From Peromyscus leucopus (Eukaryota; Chordata; Mammalia; Rodentia; Cricetidae): DNA of 64,000 nt. Positions within the stretch are counted from its first letter, which is position 1, and the number at the start of each line of letters is the position of its first letter. The notes beneath the pieces were generated by a model, which was not told where the DNA came from, made no database searches, and worked only from the letters and a program-made list of their open reading frames with translations. The position numbers were made by a program, and so were the translations under genes. Where the stretch lies: NCBI RefSeq assembly GCF_004664715.2, contig NC_051069.1:70640647-70704646 (forward strand), given 5' to 3'. Below, piece by piece: positions 46,641-57,748 of this stretch.

Positions 46641-48846
46641 CAATAATATGAAATCTACAACTATTCCTAAAGTTCAGACCTTTTATTCACGTAGGCAAAT
46701 TATTAGAAGATCTAAGAAACAGCCAAGAATTCATCATTTAATACAGAATAGATTCCTCTTAAACTGACCAGAAACAAGCTTTTAGGCATATAATAAATTA
46801 GGAAGACTATATGAAGGAAGACAATTGCAGTATAAAACGATGTAGACTGACAAGAAGACAATGAGAGTCAGAAGAATTGTTTAAGGACAGATTCCATCAA
46901 AACCAGTTCATAATATAAAGCATTTATGATTACAGATTAATAGGAATTTCCATAGAAAGAATGAGCAACAATTGCGCCATCTTGTTGGTAAGAAAATCCA
47001 GTGTCACCTCAGTGTGCCTTTTCTGTTCTAACCTAGATGACTTATCATCATATCTAGAGCTTGAGAAATCACATGCATGTTAAATATGTCAAGGGTCTTC
47101 TCATTCATGAGCTTTTACATTTGATGTGTAAATTATGCAAATCACTTTCCATATTTTATTATTTCCTTAAAATGTTTATTGCCAAATTGTATATTTAATC
47201 CAGTCCCTTAAAATCCTAAAATTTACAGTGGTCATATATATTAGCCTTTTCAAAAATTAGAGAAAATTATCCAAAACTTATGAGATCAATTTCTATAAAA
47301 TATTACTAACTTATATATATATATTAGATACACAGCCATGAAATGTTACATAATTCTGGAAAGTAATTATTCAAGTTGCCGAAATGACTCAAGTGTGACC
47401 TACAAAGCATAGAGAAGGAAACCTCATTTACTTCATTATGAATGATATAGGCTCAGCTTCACTTTATTCTTTTCCTTAATGAGCTATTGCTGGGGTACAA
47501 TCAGTTAATTATAGAATTCAGGTCTGTGTCAATCATGGCTTCAAGACTTTTAAACTATGGCACTTTTTAAAACTTTAAATGACACATGTTATACTTTTCA
47601 CTAATTAGTAACATTGCATTATTTAAGTTAGATGGTGATGAGCTACAATGGGTCACCTTTTGAAAAGGTCACATTTCAAATAAAAGTACTGTGGAATTTC
47701 CACTAAGGATTTGGTAAGGTTAGAGATGCTTTCACTGCATCTCAGAACTCTTTTTGGTACAATTAAGGGAAGAAGAGACTTTTGCTCACTGAATCCATTT
47801 ACCAAGTATGTTTTCAGATGCATAAAAATTGAATTTTATTCAAGTCATCAGATTTCTATTAAATAAAACAGTATTTAATTGAAAGATTCTTGACAAAATT
47901 TAATGAAGGAACAATTAAGGTATATATACTCTGTCTCAATATTAATAGAGAATGAGAGCTGACCAATGTTGTAAGCTAATGCAATTATCTGAGCAAACAA
48001 AAAAAGTTTCCACAATGAAAAGAATGCACATGACGGCATCTGGCTAAAAATATCATTTTAAAATTTTCTTTGATGTACACCATGCACATAGAAGGGACAG
48101 AAACCAAAGGAAAAACCCAGCAATGACAAGTCTTTGCTAATCAATATGTGTTAAGATCATGTAAAGAATTTCCTCAATGAATTTCATACAAGAGACTAAA
48201 AAGCCTGTATTTAGCCAAAGTGTCTGTGTCACTAGAGAAAGAACGGTGTAGATGTTAACAGAGTTAGAATGTGCCTTTTAAAGCGCTCTGCCTGTTCATA
48301 CAGTGGGTTTACACATGCATGGGATTAGTTAAGGCCTCTCTAGCCCTGATCAGAAAACATATTCTCTTAGTCAGTTTGACTAGATCAACACAGCCAGAGA
48401 AAGGGCACATATAAGCAATCACTATAAGAAACCATGTATATTGAAGAAGTACAGTTTTGTGATGGATTTAGTTGCAGTTAAAGCCATCACAATAAAATTA
48501 CTACTGTTGACATTATATAAAATGCAGATATAATATAACAAGTGGGAAAATGTGTGTCTTAAAGCTAAAACTTGTTTTCCAAAGTAGCCACAACCTGAAT
48601 AGAGTGGCTGCCATTCCAGCAACAACTGTCAATGAGTTCCTGAAAATTGCATGAGTGATAATATTTGTACACAATAAAATAAGCCAAACATCTGTAACAA
48701 AGTCTAGAAATTAAATGCTTAAAATTTATGAAAAAATTTAAATGACACTCTACTAAACAAAACTCAAAATTAAGGTTTCAGACTTTTGAAGAAATACCTA
48801 AAATCAGAGCACTGTAACTGGAAATTTTCCTGTGTCCCACCTGGCC
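46641..48846. other. No recognisable feature
   Basis: About 2.2 kb of AT-rich, repeat-poor DNA without supported genes. Confidence 0.5.
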
Positions 48847-49225
48847 TGTGGTCAAGACAAATCTCTCTCATCCACCAGTCCCACAGCCACTTGGACCCAA
48901 ATAAACATACACAGGCTAATATTATTTTTAAACTATGGTCATGGCAGGCTTCTTGTTATCTAGTTCTTATATCTTAAATTAATCCATAACTATTAATCTC
49001 TGTATAACCACATGTTCTGTGGCTTTACCCGTGTCCCATTAGATGTTGCTCTTTGGGCTGCTTGCTGGTGTCTCCTCCCCCTCCTCCATCCCCTGCCTTC
49101 TTCCTGTCTCTCTGTTTTAATTTCCCACCTGCCTCTAAGCTGCCTTGCCATAGGCCAAATGGCTTTATTTATATACCAATCAGAGAAATACATGTTCTCA
49201 GTGTACAGAAAGACATTCCCCCATC
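48847..49225 (-). mobile_element. ERV LTR, type A
   Basis: Minus-strand LTR sharing 'ccagtcccacagcc', 'ggcaggcttcttg', 'cttaaattaatccat' and 'ccatagg/ccaatcag' blocks with 53836-54182. Edges are approximate; no 6-bp duplication found. Confidence 0.75.
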
Positions 49226-49345
49226 AGATCACGGCATTAATTCTTATGGAAAATGAAAACTTGTACATATCAGTTATTAAACAGGAATAAAAAAAAGTGA
49301 GAACAAGAAAATTTTTAATGAAGAAAATAAAATTCACAAGGTTAT

Positions 49346-49360
49346 AAAATGTAAATGGTG
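49346..49360. repeat. Left target duplication of mRNA retrocopy
   Basis: AAAATGTAAATGGTG, repeated exactly at 49818-49832. Confidence 0.85.
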
Positions 49361-49817
49361 AGTCCATCACATAGAACTGGATAGTTCTAGTGCAGGTATG
49401 CTGTTCAACCTTGATGCATTTTTGTTTAAGCCATGAGAAATTGCTCATACCCTTTTAAACATCATCAGAGGCTGGAGAAAGTCACCTTGACCATGTCTCC
49501 ATGACCTCAGCATAAGTAGCAGGGAGAAGAAAGTTAGACCAGTCACATGGCATCCTGACTTTCCTTTTGATGCCTCTTAAACATGAGATCACAGGGAGGA
49601 GGCAGAGCTGCTCAGGCTTACATCTGCATACTCAGTCGTGAAGTGTGGTCCAGTGCAAGTCTCCAGAATTCCAGTTTGTGAATGCCGAGACCTCTCTATG
49701 CCATTGTATATGTTACTTAAGTGCTGTTGTCAATGTTCTTTGTAAATATTTAATATGTCTTTCTATTCAGTTTAATTCCACCAGTTTTGTACTTTAATAA
49801 ATGTTCTAAACATTAAA
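49361..49817 (+). pseudogene. 5'-truncated retrocopy of an unidentified mRNA 3' end
   Basis: 457 bp lying between exact 15-bp duplications. It ends with AATAAA (49796-49801), 13 bases of sequence and a short A run, which is the 3' end of a polyadenylated transcript. No frame is long or convincing, so this is probably 3' UTR only. It does not look like a SINE, L1 or LTR. L1 machinery is the expected source of such insertions. The parent gene is not recognised. Confidence 0.7.
49796..49801 (+). promoter_or_regulatory. Fossil polyadenylation signal of retrocopy
   Basis: AATAAA, 13 nt before the A run that marks the copied transcript's cleavage site. Confidence 0.65.
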
Positions 49818-49832
49818 AAAATGTAAATGGTG
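49818..49832. repeat. Right target duplication of mRNA retrocopy
   Basis: AAAATGTAAATGGTG, identical to 49346-49360. Confidence 0.85.
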
Positions 49833-49841
49833 TCAGTAAAA

Positions 49842-49844
<3 letters not shown>

Positions 49845-49889
<45 letters not shown>
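49845..49889. repeat. (TA)n microsatellite
   Basis: About 22 uninterrupted TA units, self-complementary and able to form a cruciform in principle. Confidence 0.97.
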
Positions 49890-49890
<1 letters not shown>

Positions 49891-49990
49891 CTATATCACA
49901 CACATATATAAGATAATACTAATAGCATCTTAGAGATAAAATCTTGGCAAGTCTACATAGAAGTGACACAAGCAAATACAATTAAGAATG

Positions 49991-50370
49991 TGTCTTAGTT
50001 ACTTTTCTATTGCTGTGAGAAGATACCATGACCAAGGCAACTTATAAAAGAAAGTATTTAATACTTTCAAATTCCAGAGGGTTAGAGTCCATGATCATCA
50101 TGGTGGGATCATGGCAACAGACAGTCAGGGATGGTACTAGAGAAGTGGCTGAGGGTTTACATTTGATACAGAGCAGTGGGGCGGGAGGTTGTGGGGGGGA
50201 GAGGCTGGATAACTAGAATGATTTGGGCTTCTAAAAATCCAAAGCTATCCCCAGTGAAATATCTTCTTCAAGGATATACTTCCTAATCTTTTTCAAACAG
50301 TTCCACCAACTGAGATGCAAACATTTAAATATATGAGCCAATGAGAACCATTCTAATTCAAACCACCACA
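49991..50370 (-). mobile_element. MaLR-like solo LTR
   Basis: TGTCTTAGTTAC...CCACCACA on the plus strand (380 bp), reverse complement of the family at 225-608. Flanks GAATG and GAATA agree at 4 of 5. Confidence 0.8.
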
Positions 50371-50601
50371 GAATAAAACAAAAGACACAGTCATCAAGAT
50401 ATGGAAATAATATATCAAAAATACTACAATATCACATATATACAAGTATATTTACAAGCATCATTCTTAAACTTTCTAAAACATACTCACAATGTTAGTA
50501 TGAGACATGAATGTTTTTGTCTAACAGATTACTCAAAATGTTTGTAGACTGAGAGAGGATTCTGCATTTTTATTAAGCAAATATTATTTACAGTGAACTT
50601 T

Positions 50602-50619
50602 AAGAATTATGACATTTTG
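50602..50619. repeat. Left target duplication of B1
   Basis: AAGAATTATGACATTTTG, repeated exactly at 50791-50808. Confidence 0.92.
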
Positions 50620-50790
50620 AGAGCCGGGCAGTGGTGGCACATGCCTTTAATCCCAGCACTCGGGAGGCAGGGGCAGGTGGATCTCTGTGAGTTCGAGGTC
50701 AGCCTGGACTACCAAGTGAGTTTCAGGAAAGGCGCAAAGCTACACAGAGAAACTCTATCTCAAAAAACCAAAAAGAAAAAAGAAAAAGAA
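50620..50790 (+). mobile_element. B1 SINE, full length, young
   Basis: 'agccgggcagtggtggcaca' (A box), 'gagttcgaggtcagcctgga' (B box), 'ggaaaggcgcaaagctacac' and an A-rich tail with AAAAAG units. An exact 18-bp target duplication flanks it. Confidence 0.97.
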
Positions 50791-50808
50791 AAGAATTATG
50801 ACATTTTG
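50791..50808. repeat. Right target duplication of B1
   Basis: AAGAATTATGACATTTTG, identical to 50602-50619. Confidence 0.92.
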
Positions 50809-50810
50809 CT

Positions 50811-50825
50811 AACAAATATTTATTC
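50811..50825. repeat. Left target duplication of the full-length L1
   Basis: AACAAATATTTATTC, repeated exactly at 57749-57763, about 6.9 kb away. The pair marks everything between as one L1 insertion with later changes. Confidence 0.85.
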
Positions 50826-51330
50826 ATGATTGCAGCCCCAGTTGCAGGTCAGCAGACAGGACTCCTGCAGGCAGGCCACACTACCACATCCCTCATTGGA
50901 CACTGTAACCTACAGGTCTCACTCCATCCCCCAAGACCAAAACTGCTCCCTGAGACACAAACACTGCCAGCACAGATTGGATCAAGAGATGAGTCATCAT
51001 TCTCCTAACCAGTCAACTTCCACCTCTAGGCCTTAGACCCAAAGGCACAACCATGTCCCCATACTCCCACCCATTGCAACCCCAGTTGCGTTGGAACCTG
51101 CAATCTACAAGCCCCACTCTGTCTCACAAACCCACCCAGCCACCAGAGACCCCAGCATATTCCTGAGACACAAACACTGCCAGTGCCAATTGGACCAAGA
51201 GCAGCTTCCTGAGACACAGACACCTTTTGCACCAAATAGAGTAATAGATGGGTAGATGCCAGTGCAAAAAATACTGCCAATATCATGTGGCACCACCAGA
51301 ACCTAGTAGGTCTACATCAGCAAGACCTGA
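50826..51330 (+). mobile_element. L1 5' UTR
   Basis: Starts right after the target duplication. C-rich leader built of loosely repeated units ('cctgagacacaaacactgcc' appears twice, near 50950 and 51162). Ends near 'cctgaacatcccaacata', where ORF1 sequence begins. Would have held the internal promoter. Confidence 0.75.
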
Positions 51331-52412
51331 ACATCCCAACATAGAAGAAACGGAATAAAACAATCTTAAAATGACTTTATGAGATGATATAGGCATTTAA
51401 AGAGGACATGAAAATTTCTGTTAAAGAAATCTAGGAAAAGACAAACAAAAAATGGAAGAAATCAATAAATCCCTTAAAGAAAGTCAGCAAAACTTAGAAA
51501 AGGCATTCAAACAGGTGAAGGGAACAGTTCAAGACCTGAAATAGAAACAATGAAGAAGACACACACCAAGGGAATGCTGGAAATAAAAAATCTGAGTAAA
51601 TGAACAGAAACTACAGATACAAGCATAATGAACAGAATGTAAGAGAAGGAAGAGAGAATCTCTGGCATTGAAGATATGATAGAGAAATAGATTCACCGGT
51701 CAAAGAAAGCATTAAATTTAACAAAGTCATAACACAAAACATCAGGAAACCTAGGACACCATGAAAAGACCAAACCTGAAAATAAAAGGGATAGAAGAAG
51801 GAGGAGAAGGAGGAGGAGGAGGAGGAAAGAAGGAGGAGGAGGAGGAGGAGGAGGAGGAGGAGGAGGAGGAGGAGGAGGAGAAGGAGAAGAAGAAGAAGAA
51901 GAAGAAGAAGAAGAAGAAGAAGAAGAAGAAGAAGAAGAAGAAGAAGAAGAAGAAGAAGAAGAAGAAGAAGAAGAAGAAGAAGAAGAAGACCAGCTCAAAG
52001 ACACAGAAAACATTCAACAAAATCATAGAAGGAAACTTTCCCAACATAAAGAAGGAAAAGCCTATGAAGATACACTAAGCTTACAGAACACCAAATAGAC
52101 TGGAACCAGCCCCCCCCCGCCCCAATCACTAAATAAAGAAAAAAATATTAAAAGCTGCAAAGGAAAAAGGTCAAGTAACATATAAAAGTAGACAGACCAG
52201 AATAACACCTGACTTCTCAGTGGAGACTCTGAAAGCCAGAAGGTCATGTGGACAGACATTATGCACTAAGAGACCACAGATGCCAGCTCAGAAAATTATA
52301 CCCAGCAAAACACAATCACCATAGATGGAATAAACAAGACATTTCATGCTAAAACCAGATTTAAACAATACCTATCTACAAATCCATCCCTAGAAAAAGC
52401 TCTAGAAGGAAA
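51331..52412 (+). pseudogene. L1 ORF1 (RNA-binding chaperone), decayed
   Basis: ORF1p coats L1 RNA as a coiled-coil trimer. Visible here: an A-rich N-terminal part with heptad-like Lys/Glu-rich sequence broken by stops (51360-51760); then an open stretch (51761-52078) reading KRPNLKIKGIEE before a long Gly/Glu/Lys tract and FNKIIEGNFPNIKKE after it; then the C-terminal domain ('gcaaaggaaaaaggtcaag', 'gaataacacctgacttctca') with frameshifts. The last bases (near 52400) abut an inverted ORF2 segment. A C-run at 52111-52119 adds a frameshift. Not functional. Confidence 0.85.
51794..51989. repeat. (GGA)n(GAA)n expansion inside L1 ORF1
   Basis: About 195 bases of pure purine: GGA units first, then GAA units from about 51880. 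Frame is kept across it, giving a poly-Glu then poly-Lys tract in the ORF1 frame. Long Ser- and Phe-rich frames on the other strand are translations of this repeat. Confidence 0.97.
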
Positions 52413-53835
52413 ATTGTCCATTTCCTTTAGATTTTCCAATTTTGTGGAGTACAGGTTTTTAAAGTATGACCTGATGATTCTCTGGATTTCCTCATTGTCA
52501 GTTGTTATGTGTCCCTTTTTATTTCTGATTTTTTTTAATTTGAATATTCTCTCTCTGCTTTTTGGTTAGTTTGGGTAAGGGTTTGTCTATCTTGTTGATT
52601 TTCTTAAATAACCAACTCTTTGTTTCATTGATTCTTTGTACTGTTCTCTTTGTTTCTATTTTATTGATTTCAACCCTCAATTTTATTATTTCCTGGTGTC
52701 TATTCCTCCTGGGTGAGTTTGCTTCTTTATCTTCTAGAGCTTTCAGATGTGCGGCTATGTCGCTAGTATGAGATTTCTCCAACTGTAGGCATTTAGCACT
52801 ATGAATTTTCCTCTTACCACTGCTTTCATTGTGTCCCATAAGTTTTTGTACATTATACATCAGTTTTCACTGAATTCTAGAAAGTTTTAAATTTCTTTCT
52901 TTATTTCTTCCTAGACTGGTGGTGATTCAGTTGAGCATTATTCAGTTTCTATGAGTTTGTGGGCTTTCTGTAATTTGTGTTGATTTTGAATTCTGACTTA
53001 AAGCATGGTAGTCGGATAAAAATAGAGAAGGTTATTTCAATTTTTTTTATATCTGTGGAGATTTGTTTTGTGACTGAGTATGTGGTCAGTTTTAGAGAGG
53101 GTTCCATGGGGTGCTAAGAAAAGGGTATATTCTCTTGTGTTTCAGGGGAATGTTCTGTAGATGTCTATTAAGTCCATTTGAGTCATAACGTCTGTTAGCT
53201 CCCTTATTTCTCTGTTAAATTTCTGTCTGGCAGACATGTCAATTGGTAAGAGTGGGATGTTGAAGTCTCTCACTATTAGTGTGTGGGGTTTGATGTGCAA
53301 TTTAAGCTTTAGTAATGTTTCTTTTACACATATGAGTGCCTTTGTATTTGGGGCATAAGTGTTCAAAATTGAGACTTCATTTTGATGGATTTTTCCTGTG
53401 ATGCAAATGTAATGTCCTTAATCTCTTTTGATTAATTTTAGTTTGAAGTCTATTTTGTTAGATATTAGGATAGTTACATCAGCTTGTTTCTTAAGTTCAT
53501 TTGATTGGAAAGACTTTTCCCAGCCTTTTACTGAGAAAGACAGAGGTAGTGTCTGTTATTGACAGTTTGTGTTTCTTGTTTGCAGCAGGATGGATACTGC
53601 TTTCAGGATGGATACTGTTTTCATAATCATTCTGTTAGCTTGTGTCTTTTTATAGGCTAATTGAACCTATTGATATTAAGGGATATTAATGACCAGTGAC
53701 TGTTAAATCCTGTTATCTTTTGGCAGTAGTGTTGTGTGTTTACCTTCTTTGGGATTTGTTGGTATGGGATTATCTATTGCCTGTGTTTTCATGGGTGCAT
53801 CTAACTTCTTTAGGTTGGATTTTTCCCTTCTAGAT
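52413..53835 (-). pseudogene. L1 ORF2 endonuclease and linker, inverted inside the L1
   Basis: On the minus strand, from 53835 down: the ORF1-ORF2 junction, the endonuclease domain (frame at 53366-53142 with APNTKA, an altered GDFN-type motif reading RDFNIPL, and MTQMDLIDIYR) and the linker before the reverse transcriptase (frame at 52860-52519 with RRNRHQEIIKLR and SWLFKKINKIDKPL). The L1 on both sides is plus strand, so this 1.4-kb piece was flipped after or during insertion. Frameshifts and stops throughout. Confidence 0.9.
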
Positions 53836-54182
53836 TGACCACAGCCAGTCCCACAGCCGCTCAGACCCAACCAAGTAAACACAGAGACTTATATTGCTTA
53901 CAAACTGTATGGCTGTGGCAGGCTTCTTGCTAACTGTTCTTATAGCTTAAATTAATCCATTTCCATAAATCTATACCTTGCCACATGGCTAGTGGCTTAC
54001 TAGCATCTTCACATGCTGCTTGTCCTGGCTACGGCTGGCAGTGACTCCTTCTGCCTTCCTGTTCTTTCTTTCCTCTTCTCTGTTAGTCCCACCTATAGTT
54101 CCTGCCTAGCCACTGGCCAATCAGTGTTTTATTTATTGACCAATCAGAGCAACACATTTGCCATACAGAACATCCCACAGCA
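53836..54182 (-). mobile_element. ERV LTR (type A) at the inversion edge
   Basis: Minus-strand LTR, TGCTGTGGGATG...GGTCA (347 bp), with ATTGGTCA (CCAAT) and AATAAA motifs. Resembles 13307-13677 and 48847-49225. It sits exactly between the inverted ORF2 piece and the plus-strand reverse transcriptase. Flanking hexamers CTAGAT and AGGGCC differ, so no target duplication. Confidence 0.85.
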
Positions 54183-56589
54183 AGGGCCAGATGATTTCAG
54201 TGCAGAATTCTACCAGAATTTCAAAGAAGAGCTAATACCAATACTCTTCAAATTGTCTCATACAACAGAAGAAACATTGCCAAACTCTTTCTATGAGGCT
54301 ACAGTTACCCTGATACCCAAACCACACAAAGATGCAACAAAGAAAGAGAATTACAGTCTAATCTCCCTCATAAACATTGATGCAAAAAAATAATTAATAA
54401 AATACTGGCAAACTGAGTCCAAAAACACATCAAAAATATCATCCACCATGATCAAGTGTGCTTCATCCCAGAGAGGCAAGAATGGTTCAACATATGAAAA
54501 TCTGTCAGTGTAATCCATCATATCAACAAACTGAAAGAAAAAATCCACATGATCATCTCATTAGATGTTGAAAAAGCCTTTGACAAAAATCCAACACCCC
54601 TTCATGATAAAGGTCTTGGAGAGATCAGGAATACAACGAACATACCTAAACATAATAAAGGCAACTTACAGCAGGCTGACAGCCAACATCAACTTAAATG
54701 GAAAGGAACTCAAAGCGATCCCACTAAAATCAGGAATAAGACAAGGCTGTCCACTCTCCCCATGTCTATTTAATATAGTACTTGAAGTTCTAGAGCAATA
54801 AGACAACAACAACAAAAAAGATCAAAGGAATACAAGTCGGAAAGGAAGAAGTGAAACTTTCACTGTTTGCAGATAATATGATAGTATACATAAGTGACCC
54901 CAAAAATTCTACCAGGGAACTCTTAAAACTGAAAAACACCTTCAGTTATATGGCAGGATACAAGATGAACTAAAAAAAAATCAGTAGCCCTCCTATATAT
55001 AAATGATAAACAGGCCAAGAAAGAAATTAGAGAAACATTATCCTTTACAATAGCCACAAATAATATAAAATATTTGGGGTAACTCTAACCAAACAAGTGA
55101 AAGACCTATATGACAAGAACTTTAAGTTCTTGATGAAAGAAATTGAAGAAGATATCAGAAAATGGAAAGAACTCCTATGTTTATGGATAGCTAGAACAAA
55201 CATAATAAAAATGGCAATCTTACCAAAAGCAATTTACAGATTCAACGCAATCCCCATCAAAATCTCAGCACAATTCTTCACAAACCTCAAAAAAAGATAC
55301 TCAACTTTACATTGAAAAACAATAAACCTATAATAGCTAAAACAATTCATGACAATAAGGCAGTTTCTAGAGGCATCACAATCCCTGACTTTGAGATCTG
55401 CTATAGAGTTATAGTAATAAAAACAGCTTGGTATTGGCATAAAAACTAACATGTGGACCAATGGAATCAATTTAAAGATTCTGACAATAATCTACATACC
55501 TATAGAATCTGATTTTTGACAAAGAAGCCAAAACTATACAATGAAAAAAAAAGAAAGCACCTTCAACAAATGGTGCTGGTGTAACTGGATGTCAACATGT
55601 AGAAGATTGCAAATAGACCTATATCTATCACCATGTACAAAACTCACATCCAAGTGGATCAAAGACCTCAGCATAAATCCAGCTACATTGAACCCGACAG
55701 AGAAGAAAATAGGAAGTAGCCTAGAATGTATTGGCACAGGAGACTACTTCCTAAATATAACACCAGTAGCACAACACTGAGAGCAATAATTAATGAATGG
55801 GACCTCCTGAAACTGAGAAGCTTCTATAAGGCAAAGGACACAGTAAATAAGGCAAAATGACATCCTACAGAATGGGAAAAGATCTTCACCAACCCCACTT
55901 CTGACAAAGGGCTGATCTCCAAAGTATATGAAGAACTCAAGAAACTACACAGCAAAATAGCAAACTATCAAAATAAAAGTGGGCTACAAATCTCAAAAAA
56001 GAATTCTACACAGAAGAATTCCAAATGGCTGAAAGACATTTAAGGAATTGCTCAACATTCTTAGCCATCAGGGAAATGCAAATCAAACTGACTCTGAGAT
56101 CCCATCTTACACCTACCTGTCAGAATGGCTAAGAACAAAAACACTGATGACAGCTTATGTTGGAAAGGATGTGGAGCAAGGGGAAAACTTCTCCACTACT
56201 GGTGGGAGTGCAATCTTGTACAGCCATTTGAAAATCAGTATGGCAGTTTCTCAGAAAATTAGAAATCAATGTACCTTGATACCCATGAATACCACTCTTG
56301 GGTATATAACCAAGGGATGTTCAACCATACCATAAGACACGTTCTCAGCTACATTCATAGCAGTATTATTCATAATAGAACCTGGAAACAACATAAATGC
56401 CTCTCAACTGAAGAATGGATAAAGAAAATGTGGTACATATACACAATGGAGTATTATTCAGCTATAAGAAACAATGACATCATGAAATTTGCAGGCAAAT
56501 GGATGGAACTAGGAAATATCATCCTGAGTGAGGTAACCCAGACTCAGAAGGACAAACATAGTATGTCCTCACTCATAAGTGGATACTAG
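54183..56589 (+). pseudogene. L1 ORF2 reverse transcriptase to C-terminus, decayed
   Basis: Begins at the KGPDDFSAEFYQ block at the start of the reverse transcriptase; about 135 bases of linker before it are missing. Recognisable in order: [49 protein letters not shown], then the active-site region near 54870 reading FADN where FADD is expected; [20 protein letters not shown]; and the cysteine-rich C-terminal part ending HSMSSLISGY at the stop (56587-56589). Many frameshifts. The lost Asp and the frame breaks make it inactive. Confidence 0.92.
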
Positions 56590-57528
56590 ATGTAAAGCAA
56601 AGAAAATCAGACTATGACTCACAGCTCCAGAGAAGCTAGGAAACAAGGAGGATGCTAAGATGGACACATGGATCACCTTGGGAAGGGTAAACAGAGGACA
56701 TCTCCATGAGTAAACTGGAGATGAGGGAGGGCAATAAAAGGGAGAGGATGGGGGATAATGAGAACATGAGGGCACAGGATGCTTGATCTGGGGGAAGGAT
56801 AGAGTGGGAGAGCAATGAAAGAGATATCTTGATAGAGGGAGATATTATGGGGTAAAGGAGAAACCTGGTGCTAGGGAAATCCCCAGGAATCCACAAGGAT
56901 GACCCCATATTGGACTATTAGCAATAGTGGAGAGGGTGCCTGAAGTGGCCTACCTTGGTAATCAGATTAGTGAATACCCTAACTGTCCTCATAGAACCTT
57001 CATCCAGTAACTGCTGGAAGCAGATGTAGAGATTCACAACCAAGCACCAAGCAGAGTCCAGTCAAAGAGAGGAAAGAGGGATTATATGAGCAAGGGGGTC
57101 AAGATCATGATGGAGAAATCCTCAGAAACTGAACTCACAAACTTCATACCAACAGCCATGGAACCTGCATGGGACTGGACCGGATCCTCTGCATACGGGA
57201 GACAGTAGTGTAGCTGGGTCTGTTTGAGGGCCCCCCCCCCCCCGGCAGTGGGATCAGGATCCATCCCTGGTGCATGAGCTGGCTTTCTGGATCCCATTAC
57301 CTATGGTCAGACACCTTGCTCACCCCTGATGCAAAGGGGAGTGACTTGGTCCTTCCTCAACTGAATGTACCAGTTTTTGCTGTCCCCTGCTCCTCCATGG
57401 GAGGACTTACCCTTTTGGAGGAAGGGATGGGATGCGAGGTGGGTCAGAGAGGAAGGCAGGGAAGGAGTGGGAGGAGGGATGAGAGGGGAATCTGTGGTTG
57501 ATATGTAAAATGAATAAAATCAATTTTT
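56590..57528 (+). mobile_element. L1 3' UTR and start of tail
   Basis: Full-length 3' UTR, the best reference in this window for the other L1 fragments. Contains a C14-type run (57231-57243), the G-rich polypurine tract (57418-57490) and 'gttgatatgtaaaatgaata'. The tail is split by a B1. Confidence 0.92.
57514..57528. repeat. Left target duplication of B1 in L1 tail
   Basis: ATAAAATCAATTTTT, repeated exactly at 57693-57707. Confidence 0.88.
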
Positions 57529-57692
57529 TTTTTTTTTTGTTTTTGTTTTTTCGAGACAGGGTTTCTCTGTGTAGCTTTGCACCTTTCCTGGAGCTCACTT
57601 GGTAGCCCAGGCTGGCCTCGAACTCACAGAGATCCGCCTGGCTCTGCCTCCCGAGTGCTGGGATTAAAGGCGTGCGCCACCAACGCCCGGCT
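57529..57692 (-). mobile_element. B1 SINE, full length, young
   Basis: Antisense B1 with T tail, 'cgagacagggtttctctgtg', 'agctttgcacctttcctgga', 'ggcctcgaactcacagagat' and 'ggcgtgcgccaccaacgccc'. Inserted into the tail of the L1, so younger than it. A 15-bp target duplication flanks it. Confidence 0.96.
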
Positions 57693-57707
57693 ATAAAATC
57701 AATTTTT
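57693..57707. repeat. Right target duplication of B1 in L1 tail
   Basis: ATAAAATCAATTTTT, identical to 57514-57528; L1 A-rich tail resumes after it. Confidence 0.88.
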
Positions 57708-57748
57708 AAATAAAAAATAAAATTAATCCTGCACAATGAAAATAAATA

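Noticed and set aside
51693..52078. Long frames on both strands (poly-Ser, poly-Phe, poly-Glu/Lys).
   Set aside because: They translate the (GGA)n(GAA)n tract within L1 ORF1. Only the plus frame has L1 context, and that ORF1 is decayed.
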